Assembly: GCF_023507705.1 (NCBI RefSeq)
Contig: NZ_JALBGD010000008.1
Location: forward strand, 62,001-126,000
Direction: 5' to 3'
Origin: Stappia sp. WLB 29
Lineage (GTDB): Bacteria > Pseudomonadota > Alphaproteobacteria > Rhizobiales > Stappiaceae
DNA length: 64,000 bases
Part shown: positions 34,660 through 42,782 of the stretch, piece after piece
How positions within the stretch are numbered: position 1 is the stretch's first letter
Layout of the letters: each line of letters begins with the position of its first letter
Program-made: the position numbers and the translations under genes
The notes under the pieces: model-generated
What the model was told of the DNA's origin: nothing
Databases searched by the model: none
The model's input: the letters and a program-made list of their open reading frames with translations, nothing else

Positions 34660-36660
34660 TTCATTTTTAAGTTGAATTTGACCATAAAGTTATCCAGAGG
34701 ATCAATAGATTATTATTTCGCGCTCCCAAAAAAATCGGAGCAGTGGAGAAATTGATGGTATTTTCCACGGTACATTGGGAGGTATCCTCACCGATACCGT
34801 CAAGATCCGCCGAAAACGCTTTAAATCGACTACTTGATTTCATTTAATAACTTAAAAAATGAAATGCTGGTGGATCGATCCTCATATGCGGAGCCGCAAT
34901 GGTAGGTTGGTAATTGACGTCTATCTATCCATCGTGCTTCGGCGTCCTCGGAGCAGGATGATAGTTAGGTTCTGACCCTGCCGACGACAGGCCAGCCACA
35001 ATGTCATGTTGCGGTGTTGGTAAATTCCCTCCAAATTGTCACCAGGCTACCGGGAGGGGGAGCAAAATGACTACGTTTTCCAATCCATTATTGTTCTCGC
35101 AGCACTTCAAAATCGATCCCAAAAACTTGGCTGATGCGGGTCTAATCGATCCATTCCTAACCGTGGACACGCAGTTATTTGTTGATCCGATTCTCTTGGG
35201 TAAATCGGAACACAGGCTCATTCGCGAAGATGGCTATCGAAGCTTCTGCGCTCATTTTCAACGGGTCATCCGGTTGCTTGCTATGTGCAAGCGAGAAGGA
35301 GATCCTGCTTGGAAGGCTGCGCAGCAACAGATGAGCTTGCGTGAGGCCCCCGCAAATGGTCTTGGCTATGGGACCAGCGATAGGCCGGGGAATTCGCGAC
35401 CTAATGAATTGCGTGACGTGATACTCCGCACTGCAAAGGAGATCGTGGAGCTTGGGACACAAGATCCCGAAATGATTTCGCTTATGGGCTTTTTTGAGGA
35501 AAACGTTGGGCCTGACACGATCAGCGATCTCACATCTCGTGTCATCCAGCCACAACTTGCTAGGCTAACAAACGAGTTCTGTGATCCGCTGGGCATCCCT
35601 TTGAAGGTTTCGGACGCAACACCGGACATTGCTCTGCCGCACTACACCAACGCCGGCGGAAAAGAACGGGCGCTTGTACTCGTTCCCTCGGACATTGTTC
35701 GGGAACTCCCCGTCGCGAGAAGCTGGGACGATATCGAAGCAGCTATTGATGCCAATGCCTTAATTCGCCAGCGCGTGAACGCGCTCCTTGCAAGCATCGC
35801 TCAACCAACAGTAGCGGATCGGAAGGAAGCACTTCGCAGTGCAGCCATGCAATCGAAGGATGTCTTTGAGGCTTTCATTGCCGCGGTTAAAGAGAGTGCA
35901 ACCTATTACGACCCCAATATTGACGCGCTCGGGTATTATCGAATCAAAGAAATACTCCAAGGTGACTTGAATCTCTTCAGGAGCGATCAGAAATATGACG
36001 TATCAAAAGGAGTTAATGAAATTAAGAAGGTCGTTTTGGATACAATTGAACGGTTTGCTCATCATATTGAGAAGGGGAATTTATGGGAGGCCCTTTGGAT
36101 TGGCGATAAACCGAAGAAAGAAAGAGCCGCTCAGCTTATATATTTTGCGATGTCAGACTGCTTTTGTGAAGCGAACGACATCGACATATCACCAGAAGCA
36201 AACATGGGTGGCGGACCTATCGATTTCAAATACTCCAAGGGATACCACGCCCGGGTCCTAGTCGAGATGAAGCGCTCAATGGGCCAAGTAGTTCATGGCT
36301 ACAATCGTCAGCTCGAAATCTATAAGAATGCTTCAGGCACCGATCATGGGTTTTTCGTGATTCTTGACTACGGTGGCTTGGGGAACAAGTTGGAAAATAT
36401 TCAACAGACGAGACGTGAACGTCTCGCCCGGGGTGAGCCTGCATCGGAGATAGTAGTGATAGATGCCAGCAAGAAGGCTTCTGCAAGCAAACGAGAATAG
36501 ATGGAGTATGAACAACAGTGCCTGATTTAGCCACGATAACAGATAGATGCGACAACCAAAATGTAGTTAATTTCAATTTTCTGGTGATTTACAGTGTCGA
36601 TATATCTGACGGCATCTGAACACCAGTGAGAAGGGCAAACATTTAATATCAGTAATATAA
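34660..36660 (+). mobile_element. Small AT-rich genomic island in tRNA-Phe, without integrase
   Basis: The 2.0 kb between the two 14-bp repeats is visibly more AT-rich than the chromosome on either side, with a sharp change right after the tRNA. It contains one large gene (35067-36500). The 407 nt before it (34660-35066) and 160 nt after it hold no gene I can support and no recognisable recombinase. The element is therefore either a remnant of a larger integrative element or a satellite-type cargo that depends on an integrase encoded elsewhere. The boundaries are defined by the repeat only. Confidence 0.7.
35067..36500 (+). CDS. Island protein with PD-(D/E)XK nuclease signature, candidate defence gene
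   Basis: A 477-aa soluble protein with codon use unlike its neighbours. I do not recognise a named family. The N-terminus (FSNPLLFSQHFKIDPKNLAD, then GLIDPFLTVDTQLFVDPILL) is followed by a mainly helical middle. The C-terminal quarter holds a restriction-endonuclease-fold motif: GGGPIDFKYSKGY with Asp386, then VLVEMKRS with Glu400-x-Lys402, and a downstream helix GYNRQLEIYK with Gln415. This order (D, ExK, Q) is what active PD-(D/E)XK nucleases show. ATG 35067 follows GGGAGGGGGAG; the frame to 35001 is not supported. Alone in a tRNA island, it may be a single-gene anti-phage or anti-plasmid system. This is inference. Confidence 0.6.
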   Translation: MTTFSNPLLFSQHFKIDPKNLADAGLIDPFLTVDTQLFVDPILLGKSEHRLIREDGYRSFCAHFQRVIRLLAMCKREGDPAWKAAQQQMSLREAPANGLGYGTSDRPGNSRPNELRDVILRTAKEIVELGTQDPEMISLMGFFEENVGPDTISDLTSRVIQPQLARLTNEFCDPLGIPLKVSDATPDIALPHYTNAGGKERALVLVPSDIVRELPVARSWDDIEAAIDANALIRQRVNALLASIAQPTVADRKEALRSAAMQSKDVFEAFIAAVKESATYYDPNIDALGYYRIKEILQGDLNLFRSDQKYDVSKGVNEIKKVVLDTIERFAHHIEKGNLWEALWIGDKPKKERAAQLIYFAMSDCFCEANDIDISPEANMGGGPIDFKYSKGYHARVLVEMKRSMGQVVHGYNRQLEIYKNASGTDHGFFVILDYGGLGNKLENIQQTRRERLARGEPASEIVVIDASKKASASKRE

Positions 36661-36674
36661 GGCCCTGGGCACCA
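36661..36674 (+). repeat. attR-like repeat of the tRNA-Phe 3' end
   Basis: An exact 14-nt copy of 34646-34659 where the sequence returns to GC-rich composition. The 96 nt between it and the LysR stop codon hold no gene. Confidence 0.75.
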
Positions 36675-36770
36675 CCACTCCCCCACCGATTCCGATCAGA
36701 TCAGGCCCTTGACGACATCGCGCGTTGTGGCCAGCCGCTCGCTGGGCGCTGTCCCGACAGTCGCGCGATC

Positions 36771-37670
36771 TCAGGTGCACTCCGCGAGAGCTTGCGGGAT
36801 ATGCGTGAGAAAGGCGTCGTCGACATCGCTTCGCACATGCCGCGACGATGTGATCAATGCGATTTCGAGATCGATCCTGGGGACGAACGGCCGGATGGTC
36901 GTTCTGCTCTGGTCTGCGGACCGGGCGGAAACGGAATCCAGCAGAGCAACGCCCAGCCCTTGCGACACGAAGGCCGCGCAGGACAGCGCATGCTGCATTT
37001 CGCCGACGATGCGCGGGGCGATCTGCCTTTGCGCGAAAACCTCGTTGATCTGCGGCCGGATGGCGCCGCTGCGCCCGAGAACGTAGAGGCTTACCCCGTC
37101 GAGATCCTCAGGGATGATCCGGGGCCGCTCGGCCAGCGGATGATCGGCTGGCAGCAGGCAGACGGTTTCGACCTCATGGCGCGACAGGACGTTCAGCTCC
37201 CGTTCCCACCTGCCGGGCATGCAGATGCCGAGGTCGTGCTCGCCGCGGGAGACCTGTTCGGCGATGGCGCGCGAGGTATCGGAATGCAGGCTGATGGCGA
37301 GGTCCGGAATATCGGCAGAAACGCGCGCCACCAGTTTTGCGGCGAAGCTGTAGGAGAGGAACGGCGGCACCGCCAGCCGATAGGGCTCCAGCGCAAACCG
37401 CCGGATCCGCCGCGCCGCTTCCTCGACGAAATCGAGGCCGAGAAAAACGCGGTCCACCTCTCCGATGAGGCGCCGGGCGGCCGATGTCGGCAACAGCCGC
37501 GGCCCGACCCGCTCGAACAGCTTGAGATCCAGCGTCTCTTCCAGGTCGGAGATCAGCCTGCTGACGGCGGGTTGTGAGATCGACATCTGCTCCGCCGCGA
37601 TGGTCATCGTGCGGTTGGTCATGATCAGGCGGAACGCCTGGACCTGTCTCAGGGTGATGCGGGCGGCCAT
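36771..37670 (-). CDS. LysR-family transcriptional regulator
   Basis: A 299-aa regulator. The N-terminal winged helix-turn-helix is ITLRQVQAFRLIMTNRTMTIAAEQMSISQPAVSRLI, given here as RQVQAFRLIM and MSISQPAVSRLISDLEETL, and the effector-binding domain starts near residue 90. It is divergent from a DctP binding-protein gene with a 134-bp gap, so it most likely controls that TRAP operon in response to its substrate or a metabolite. Confidence 0.92.
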   Translation of the reverse strand: MAARITLRQVQAFRLIMTNRTMTIAAEQMSISQPAVSRLISDLEETLDLKLFERVGPRLLPTSAARRLIGEVDRVFLGLDFVEEAARRIRRFALEPYRLAVPPFLSYSFAAKLVARVSADIPDLAISLHSDTSRAIAEQVSRGEHDLGICMPGRWERELNVLSRHEVETVCLLPADHPLAERPRIIPEDLDGVSLYVLGRSGAIRPQINEVFAQRQIAPRIVGEMQHALSCAAFVSQGLGVALLDSVSARSADQSRTTIRPFVPRIDLEIALITSSRHVRSDVDDAFLTHIPQALAECT

Positions 37671-37699
37671 GGCTGTCCTGGCAAGGATAATGCCAGGTT

Positions 37700-37735
37700 A
37701 TGATAGCATCGATTATTGAGATTAGAAATTATCAT
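37700..37735. promoter_or_regulatory. Inverted repeat between divergent lysR and dctP
   Basis: ATGATA (37700-37705) and TATCAT (37730-37735) flank an AT-rich core containing ATTATTGAGATTAG. A second inverted repeat, CTGGCA/TGCCAG, lies at 37678-37696. Either could be the LysR binding site or promoter of this 134-bp gap. Confidence 0.3.
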
Positions 37736-37804
37736 TGAACCTCGGCAGATTAGGCAGATCGGAGCCCGGCACGATGAGCCGGCACAGCTTCTGGCAGGGA
37801 GATA

Positions 37805-38794
37805 ATGATGAAACGATACGCCATGTCCGCGCTTGCAGGCGCCATGATCGCCGTCCTTTCGGGAGGAGCCGAGGCCCAGACGCTCCGTCTTTCCACCCAG
37901 GGCAATGCCCCGCATCCCTGGCTCGATGCGGCCGAGGTCCTGAAGGCCGAGGTCGAGCAGGCGACGGAAGGCCGCGTGAAGATCGACATTCATCCCGGCG
38001 GCGTGCTCGGCAACGACGCGACCGCACTGGACGAGATGCGGATGGGCACCATCGACCTGCTGATCGGCGGCACCCAGGAGGCGACGCCCTTCTTCCCGCA
38101 GTTCCAGCTGTTCAGCATCAGCTACCTGTTCCCGGACGAGAAGGTGTTCCGCACGGCCATGGACCCGTCGGGTCCGGTGACGGACCACTATCGGCAGGTC
38201 TATCGCGATGCCGACAACGGCCTGACCCTGCTCGCGCTGACCGGCGGCGGCATCCGCAACCTCAGCAACAACATCAAGCCTGTCGAAACGCTGGAAGACC
38301 TCAGTGGCATGAAGCTGCGCGTGCCGGGGTCGCGCATGGACGCGCAGATGTGGGAAACCTCGGGCGCGCAGCCGATCTCGCTGCCCTTCACCGAGCTCTA
38401 CACCGCCCTGCAGACCGGGGTGGCGAATGCTTTCGAGAGCTCGATCAGCGCCTATGTCGGCGCCAAGCTCTTCGAGGTCGCGCCCTACCATTCCAAGACC
38501 CAGCACCAGTTCATGGTCAGCCACATCACCATGAGCCGCTTCGCCTTCGACCGCCTGTCGGCGCAGGATCAGGAGATTTTCCTCAAGGCGGCGGCCAAGG
38601 CTTCGGCGACGGGCATCGACCGGGGCATCGAGTATGACGCCTCGCTGCTGGAGCCGCTGATCGCGTCGGGCAAGGTCACGGTGACGGAGGTCGACAAGAC
38701 GCCGTTCATCGAGATCATCCGTCCGCTGCACGATCAGGTCGCCGCGGAAATCGGCGCCACCGACGTCCTGCAGATCATCCGCGACATCAAGTGA
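37805..38794 (+). CDS. dctP: TRAP transporter solute-binding protein, DctP family
   Basis: A 329-aa periplasmic binding protein with a signal peptide ending AEA near residue 24. It has the DctP opening LRLSTQGNAPHPWLDAAEVL, then FPQFQLFSISYLFPDEKVF and the ligand-clamp segment LRVPGSRMDAQMWETSGA with its conserved Arg. TELYTALQTGVANAFESS is a family signature. Two ATGs (37805, 37808) are possible behind GGGAG. It leads a dctPQM operon with an opine-dehydrogenase family gene at the end, so an amino-acid-derived carboxylate is a reasonable ligand guess. Confidence 0.92.
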   Translation: MMKRYAMSALAGAMIAVLSGGAEAQTLRLSTQGNAPHPWLDAAEVLKAEVEQATEGRVKIDIHPGGVLGNDATALDEMRMGTIDLLIGGTQEATPFFPQFQLFSISYLFPDEKVFRTAMDPSGPVTDHYRQVYRDADNGLTLLALTGGGIRNLSNNIKPVETLEDLSGMKLRVPGSRMDAQMWETSGAQPISLPFTELYTALQTGVANAFESSISAYVGAKLFEVAPYHSKTQHQFMVSHITMSRFAFDRLSAQDQEIFLKAAAKASATGIDRGIEYDASLLEPLIASGKVTVTEVDKTPFIEIIRPLHDQVAAEIGATDVLQIIRDIK

Positions 38795-38803
38795 CTTTCC
38801 GGT

Positions 38804-38830
38804 GCCGGTCCCGGTGCGTCCGGGGCCGGC
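38804..38830 (+). other. Hairpin between dctP and dctQ
   Basis: GCCGGTCCCGG and CCGGGGCCGGC make an 11-bp stem with one G-U pair and a 5-nt loop. It sits 9 nt after the dctP stop. No T-tract follows. Confidence 0.5.
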
Positions 38831-38850
38831 CCCGTGATGGGAGGCAGCTT

Positions 38851-39345
38851 ATGCTGATAAGATTCAATGCCGGGCTGGAGCGATTTTTCTACCTGGTCGG
38901 CGGCGCCTTCTTCCTGGCGTTCATCCTTTGCGTCCTGTTCCAGATCGTTGCGCGCAACTCGTCGCTCGGAACCTTCGTGTGGACGGACGAGGTGGCGATG
39001 TTCTGCTTCGTCTGGACCGTCTTCCTGGGATCGGCGGTCGGCTACCGGCGCGGCGTCCACTACGTGGTCGAGGTGCTGCCCGGCAGCTTCACCCGCACCA
39101 ACACGGCGCTGACCCTGCTGGCGCTGGTCCTGTGTCTTCCCGTGATCTGGGTGCTGACCGTCGAGGGCTGGACCTATGCCGAGATGAGCTGGCGCCGCTT
39201 TTCGTTCTCGCTCGGCTTTCCGATGTTCTACCAGAACGCGGCCGTCGCCGTGTCGGGCGCGGCCATGGCGCTCTTCTCGGTCGAACTGATCGCGACCACC
39301 GCATGCCGCCTGTTCGGCACCCGGCAAGCCGGGGTGCAGGGATGA
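38851..39345 (+). CDS. dctQ: TRAP transporter small permease, DctQ family
   Basis: A 164-aa four-helix membrane protein. The motif VWTDEVAMFCFVWTVFLGSAVGYRRGVHYVVE, seen as TDEVAMFCFVWTVFLGSA and YRRGVHYVVE, is typical of DctQ. ATG 38851 with GGGAGG six nt upstream is chosen; the frame opening at 38791 reads through the hairpin. It overlaps dctM by ATGA. Confidence 0.88.
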   Translation: MLIRFNAGLERFFYLVGGAFFLAFILCVLFQIVARNSSLGTFVWTDEVAMFCFVWTVFLGSAVGYRRGVHYVVEVLPGSFTRTNTALTLLALVLCLPVIWVLTVEGWTYAEMSWRRFSFSLGFPMFYQNAAVAVSGAAMALFSVELIATTACRLFGTRQAGVQG

Positions 39346-40640
39346 CGCCTATCGTCACGCTGATCGCAGGGTTCCTGTTTCTGATCCTCCTGCGCGTTCC
39401 GATCGCCTTCGCCATCGCGCTTGCGTCTCTGGTCACGGTCGTCCAGCTGGGCCTTCCCGCGACGTCGGTCGTCAACCAGATGGTCTCCAACATCAACTCC
39501 TTCGCGCTGCTCGCGGTGCCGTTCTTCCTGCTGCTCGGCCGGCTGATGAACGACAGCGGCATCACCGACCGGCTGATGACCTTCGCGCAATCGATGGTCG
39601 GCCACATCAAGGGCGGGCTCGGACATATCAACGTCCTGGTCAGCATGATGTTCGCCAGCATGTCCGGATCGGCGGCAGCGGATACGGCGAGCGTCGGCGC
39701 GATCATGATCCCGGCGATGAAGAAGGCCGGCTATCCCGCGCCCTTCGCCGTCGCTCTGACGGCGACCTCCTCGACGCTCGGCGTGATCATTCCGCCCTCG
39801 ATCCTGTTCGTGATCTACGGCGCCTTCGGCAATGTCTCCATCGCCGGGCTGTTTCTGGCCGGCGTGCTGCCGGGCCTGCTGATCGGTCTGGGGCAGATGG
39901 CCTATACCTATTACGTCGCCCGGCGCTACGGGGTCGCCAACACGCCCTACATGCCGTGGCAGGCACGCAAGGAGAGCGCGCGGCGTGCCGCACCGGCCCT
40001 GCTCATTCCCCTGATCATCCTCGGCGGCATCATCTCGGGCTTCTTCACCGCCACCGAGGCCTCGGCCATCGCCGCGCTGGTCGGCCTGGTGCTGGCGGTC
40101 GTCGTCTATCGCACCGTGCGGCCCGCGGCCCTGTTCGACATCCTGGCATCCACCGTCGTCGCCTATGCCCTGCCGATGTTCGCGGTCGCGGCCGCAGGGA
40201 TCATGGGCTGGCTGATCGCCTATCTGGGCGTCGCCCGCGAGGTCGCGACGTTCATCACCTCGATCTCGGATACGCAGACGGGCGTCATGCTGCTGCTGAT
40301 GGCCTTCTGCCTGATCGTCGGCACCGTGCTCAGCCCGATGACGGCGGTCATCATCTTCCTGCCGATCATCAAGGAGCTGGGCGTTCTCGCGCAGATCCCG
40401 GACATCCATCTGGCGCTGGTCGTCTGCCTGTCCCTGGCGATCGGACTGACGACGCCGCCCTACGGGATCTGCCTGCTGATCGCCGCGCAGATCGGCGAGG
40501 TCGACATGCCGCGCGCCTTTCTGGCCGTGCTGCCGATCATCGCGATCACGGTCGGGATCATCCTGATGGTCATCCTGCTGCCGGGGGTCTTCCTGTACCT
40601 GCCCGCGACCTTCTTCCCCGAGGCCTTCCCGGCCTCCTGA
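39342..40640 (+). CDS. dctM: TRAP transporter large permease, DctM family
   Basis: A 432-aa polytopic membrane protein. The conserved segments LLAVPFFLLLGRLMNDSGI, TATSSTLGVIIPPSILFVIYG, FFTATEASAIAALVG and LAIGLTTPPYGICLL line the transport path. Length and motif order are complete. The gap to the next gene (opine dehydrogenase-like) is 30 nt, so the enzyme is probably co-expressed. Confidence 0.92.
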   Translation: MTPIVTLIAGFLFLILLRVPIAFAIALASLVTVVQLGLPATSVVNQMVSNINSFALLAVPFFLLLGRLMNDSGITDRLMTFAQSMVGHIKGGLGHINVLVSMMFASMSGSAAADTASVGAIMIPAMKKAGYPAPFAVALTATSSTLGVIIPPSILFVIYGAFGNVSIAGLFLAGVLPGLLIGLGQMAYTYYVARRYGVANTPYMPWQARKESARRAAPALLIPLIILGGIISGFFTATEASAIAALVGLVLAVVVYRTVRPAALFDILASTVVAYALPMFAVAAAGIMGWLIAYLGVAREVATFITSISDTQTGVMLLLMAFCLIVGTVLSPMTAVIIFLPIIKELGVLAQIPDIHLALVVCLSLAIGLTTPPYGICLLIAAQIGEVDMPRAFLAVLPIIAITVGIILMVILLPGVFLYLPATFFPEAFPAS

Positions 40641-40670
40641 CGGCGCGCCTGCCCAACCCAAGGAAAAACA

Positions 40671-41717
40671 ATGAAGATTACCGTGATCGGCGGCGGCCCC
40701 GTCGGTTTGACCTACTGCGCGCTTCTCCAGCAGGGCGGCCACTCGGTCGGGCTGTGGTCGCAAACCCACCCGAACGGGCTGAGCCAGCGTTTCGACGGCG
40801 CGTTTTCCGGCGATCATGCGATCCCCGGTGCCGGCAGCCTCGAGGATGCGGTGCGCGGCGCCGACGTCATCGTGCTGGCGCGCTGTGCGCAAGGCATGCA
40901 GGACGTGCTCGACCGCCTTGCCCCGATCCTCGATGGCCAGACGGTCGTCTTCAGCGCCGAGCTCTCCTTCGGGTCGATCTATCTGGCGCATGCCCTGGAG
41001 CGGTCGAAGACCCGCGCCGGCATCGTGTCATGGTCCACCACCGTGGCGACCGCACAGCGCCGGGACGGGGTCGTCCGCGTCGGCACGGTGCGCGATGTGA
41101 TCGACATGGCGGTATCCGGATCGATGCCCGCGGAGGATGGCCTGCGCCTGTGTCGGGCGCTGTTCGGAGATCGCTTCCGCCTCAAGGAGAGCCCGGCGCT
41201 CATCGGCATGAGCAACCTCAACCCGCCGATCCACCTGGCGAATTCGCTCGCCAACCTGACCCGGATCGAACAGGGCGAGGACTGGGAGAACTACCAGTGC
41301 ATCACGCCCGTCGTCGGCCGCATGATCGAGGCGCTGGACACCGAGCGCCTGGCGCTGGCCGGCCGCTTCCGGTTCCAGGTGCGCGACGTCTTCGACCACT
41401 ACATGATGACCTTTCCCGGCATCCGGCGCGGCAGCGTGTCGGACATGGCCCGGCAGGTCTTCGAGCGGGCGCCCGGCACCATGGGCCCCCGCAGCCTCGA
41501 CACGCGCTACATCACCGAAGACGTGCCCTTCGGCCTGATCCCGCTCTGCGAACTGGGCCGGCGCTGCGGTGTGCCGATGCCCTTGCACGAGGCCGCGATT
41601 GCGACGCTCTCCGCCTATCTCGGACGCGATTTCCGTGCGCAGAACGGGATGCTGGAAACGGTCGTCGCCGAACTCCAGGACCGTCTCAAGGCGTCTACCT
41701 CGCGAACAGGCGGTTGA
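40671..41717 (+). CDS. NAD/NADP octopine/nopaline dehydrogenase family protein
   Basis: A 348-aa enzyme. The N-terminal Rossmann domain starts KITVIGGGPVGLTYCALLQQ with GGGPVG at 7-12. The C-terminal helical Octopine_DH domain has SNLNPPIHLANSLANLTRI, RYITEDVPFGLIPLCELG and the catalytic His region MPLHEAAIATLSAYLGRDF. Opine dehydrogenases join or split an alpha-keto acid and an amino acid with NAD(P)H. As the last gene of a TRAP operon, oxidative splitting of an imported opine-like compound is likely; the specific opine is unknown. Its 3' end overlaps the convergent lysR gene by 23 bp. Confidence 0.82.
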   Translation: MKITVIGGGPVGLTYCALLQQGGHSVGLWSQTHPNGLSQRFDGAFSGDHAIPGAGSLEDAVRGADVIVLARCAQGMQDVLDRLAPILDGQTVVFSAELSFGSIYLAHALERSKTRAGIVSWSTTVATAQRRDGVVRVGTVRDVIDMAVSGSMPAEDGLRLCRALFGDRFRLKESPALIGMSNLNPPIHLANSLANLTRIEQGEDWENYQCITPVVGRMIEALDTERLALAGRFRFQVRDVFDHYMMTFPGIRRGSVSDMARQVFERAPGTMGPRSLDTRYITEDVPFGLIPLCELGRRCGVPMPLHEAAIATLSAYLGRDFRAQNGMLETVVAELQDRLKASTSRTGG

Positions 41718-42615
41718 CGTTCTCGACCTGATCGCGAACGACATCCTGGAACACGAGGGAAAAAAGTTCGCCCCCGCGGCTGCGGCCGGTCGCCGGAAAG
41801 ATCGCCGAGAAGCGGAATTCGATCGCGGGGGTGAACGGCCTGACAGCAATCTTTTGCAGGTCGACGCTGATGACGGAAAAGATATCGGCGATCGAGATGC
41901 CGAGCCCGGCCGACACGTAGCTGGGCACGGTGTTGGAATAGAGCGTCTGTGCGGTCCTGCCCGGCTGGACGCCCGCGGCCTCCATCTCGGCCTCGATCTG
42001 CATCCGCAACAGGCTGCTGACACCGAGCGAGATGAAGGGTTGGCCGTCCAGGTCGGCGACCGAGATCACCTCCCGCTGCGCCAGCGGGTGCGCCTTCGGA
42101 AGCAGGCAGATCGCGGTGGAGACGGGCATCTCGATATGGTCGACATCGGTTCGCTCGGGCGGGACGCGGCCGAGCCCGATGGAAAACTCGCTGCGCTGCA
42201 AGGCGTCGAGGATGTGCACCGAATTGTCCGAGTGGATGAAGAAATCCATGTCCGGCCCCTTCTGGCGATACCGGCGGATCGCCTCGGGCAGGGCGCCGGA
42301 CGACAGGGTCGACATGGCGGCGATGCGCAGCCGCCCCTCGGACTTTTCGCGCATCTCCCGCGCGCTCTCGCGAACGCGCTCCATCGCCTCGAAATACTTC
42401 TCGACCTCTCGAAACAGCGCGACCGCCTCGGGCGTCGGACGCACGCTCGACCATTTGCGGATGAACAGCGTCAGCCCGAGATCGGCCTCGAGATCGCGCA
42501 CCAGGCGTGTCACCGCAGGCTGGGTGATGTTCAGGATGCGGCCGGCGGCCGTCATGCTGCCGCTGATCATCACGGCGCGAAACGCCAGCATCTGTCGATG
42601 GTTGAGCGAGCGCAA
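41695..42615 (-). CDS. LysR-family transcriptional regulator
   Basis: A 306-aa regulator when started at the TTG at 42615 (reads LRSLNHRQMLAFRAVM...), which has GGAGGGAAGAG in front and puts the HTH at the usual distance; an in-frame ATG at 42735 would add 40 residues without homology. HTH core: GSMTAAGRILNITQPAVTRL. The effector domain begins near SEGRLRIAAMST. It is divergent from the D-glutamate-cyclase-like gene and its TRAP system, which it probably regulates. Confidence 0.88.
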   Translation of the reverse strand: MRSLNHRQMLAFRAVMISGSMTAAGRILNITQPAVTRLVRDLEADLGLTLFIRKWSSVRPTPEAVALFREVEKYFEAMERVRESAREMREKSEGRLRIAAMSTLSSGALPEAIRRYRQKGPDMDFFIHSDNSVHILDALQRSEFSIGLGRVPPERTDVDHIEMPVSTAICLLPKAHPLAQREVISVADLDGQPFISLGVSSLLRMQIEAEMEAAGVQPGRTAQTLYSNTVPSYVSAGLGISIADIFSVISVDLQKIAVRPFTPAIEFRFSAIFPATGRSRGGELFSLVFQDVVRDQVENVNRLFAR

Positions 42616-42712
42616 CGTCTCTTCCCTCCGCCGCGAATCTTCCAGGGCCAGCCAAACATGACAGTTCCGGAGCCAGGAGGGGCATAACTTTATCTGATGA
42701 CGTATTCGGTAA

Positions 42713-42730
42713 TTCGATTCGCCAATCGAA
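42713..42730. promoter_or_regulatory. Candidate LysR binding site
   Basis: TTCGATT-N4-AATCGAA is a perfect 7-bp inverted repeat in the 167-bp gap between the divergent lysR and DUF4392 genes. It contains a T-N-A arrangement compatible with LysR boxes. Confidence 0.5.
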
Positions 42731-42782
42731 GGCACGGCTTCCTACGATCTGCGGCATTCCGAGACCCGAGAAGGAGCCGAGC

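Noticed and set aside
34755-34847. A 30-codon open frame in the island leader (starts MVFSTVHWEV)
   Set aside because: It has a plausible ribosome site but no homology I recognise, and short frames are expected by chance in AT-rich DNA.
34660-35066. Possible integrase remnant in the island leader
   Set aside because: No frame carries the R-H-R-Y pattern of tyrosine recombinases or any serine-recombinase motif.
36700-36770. Possible gene remnant on the minus strand ending RDVVKGLI, between attR and lysR
   Set aside because: Only about 20 codons are readable before the frame closes, too short to assign.
42616-42735. ATG 42735 as start of the second LysR gene
   Set aside because: It would place the palindromic candidate operator inside the coding sequence and add 40 unconserved residues; TTG 42615 has a proper ribosome site.
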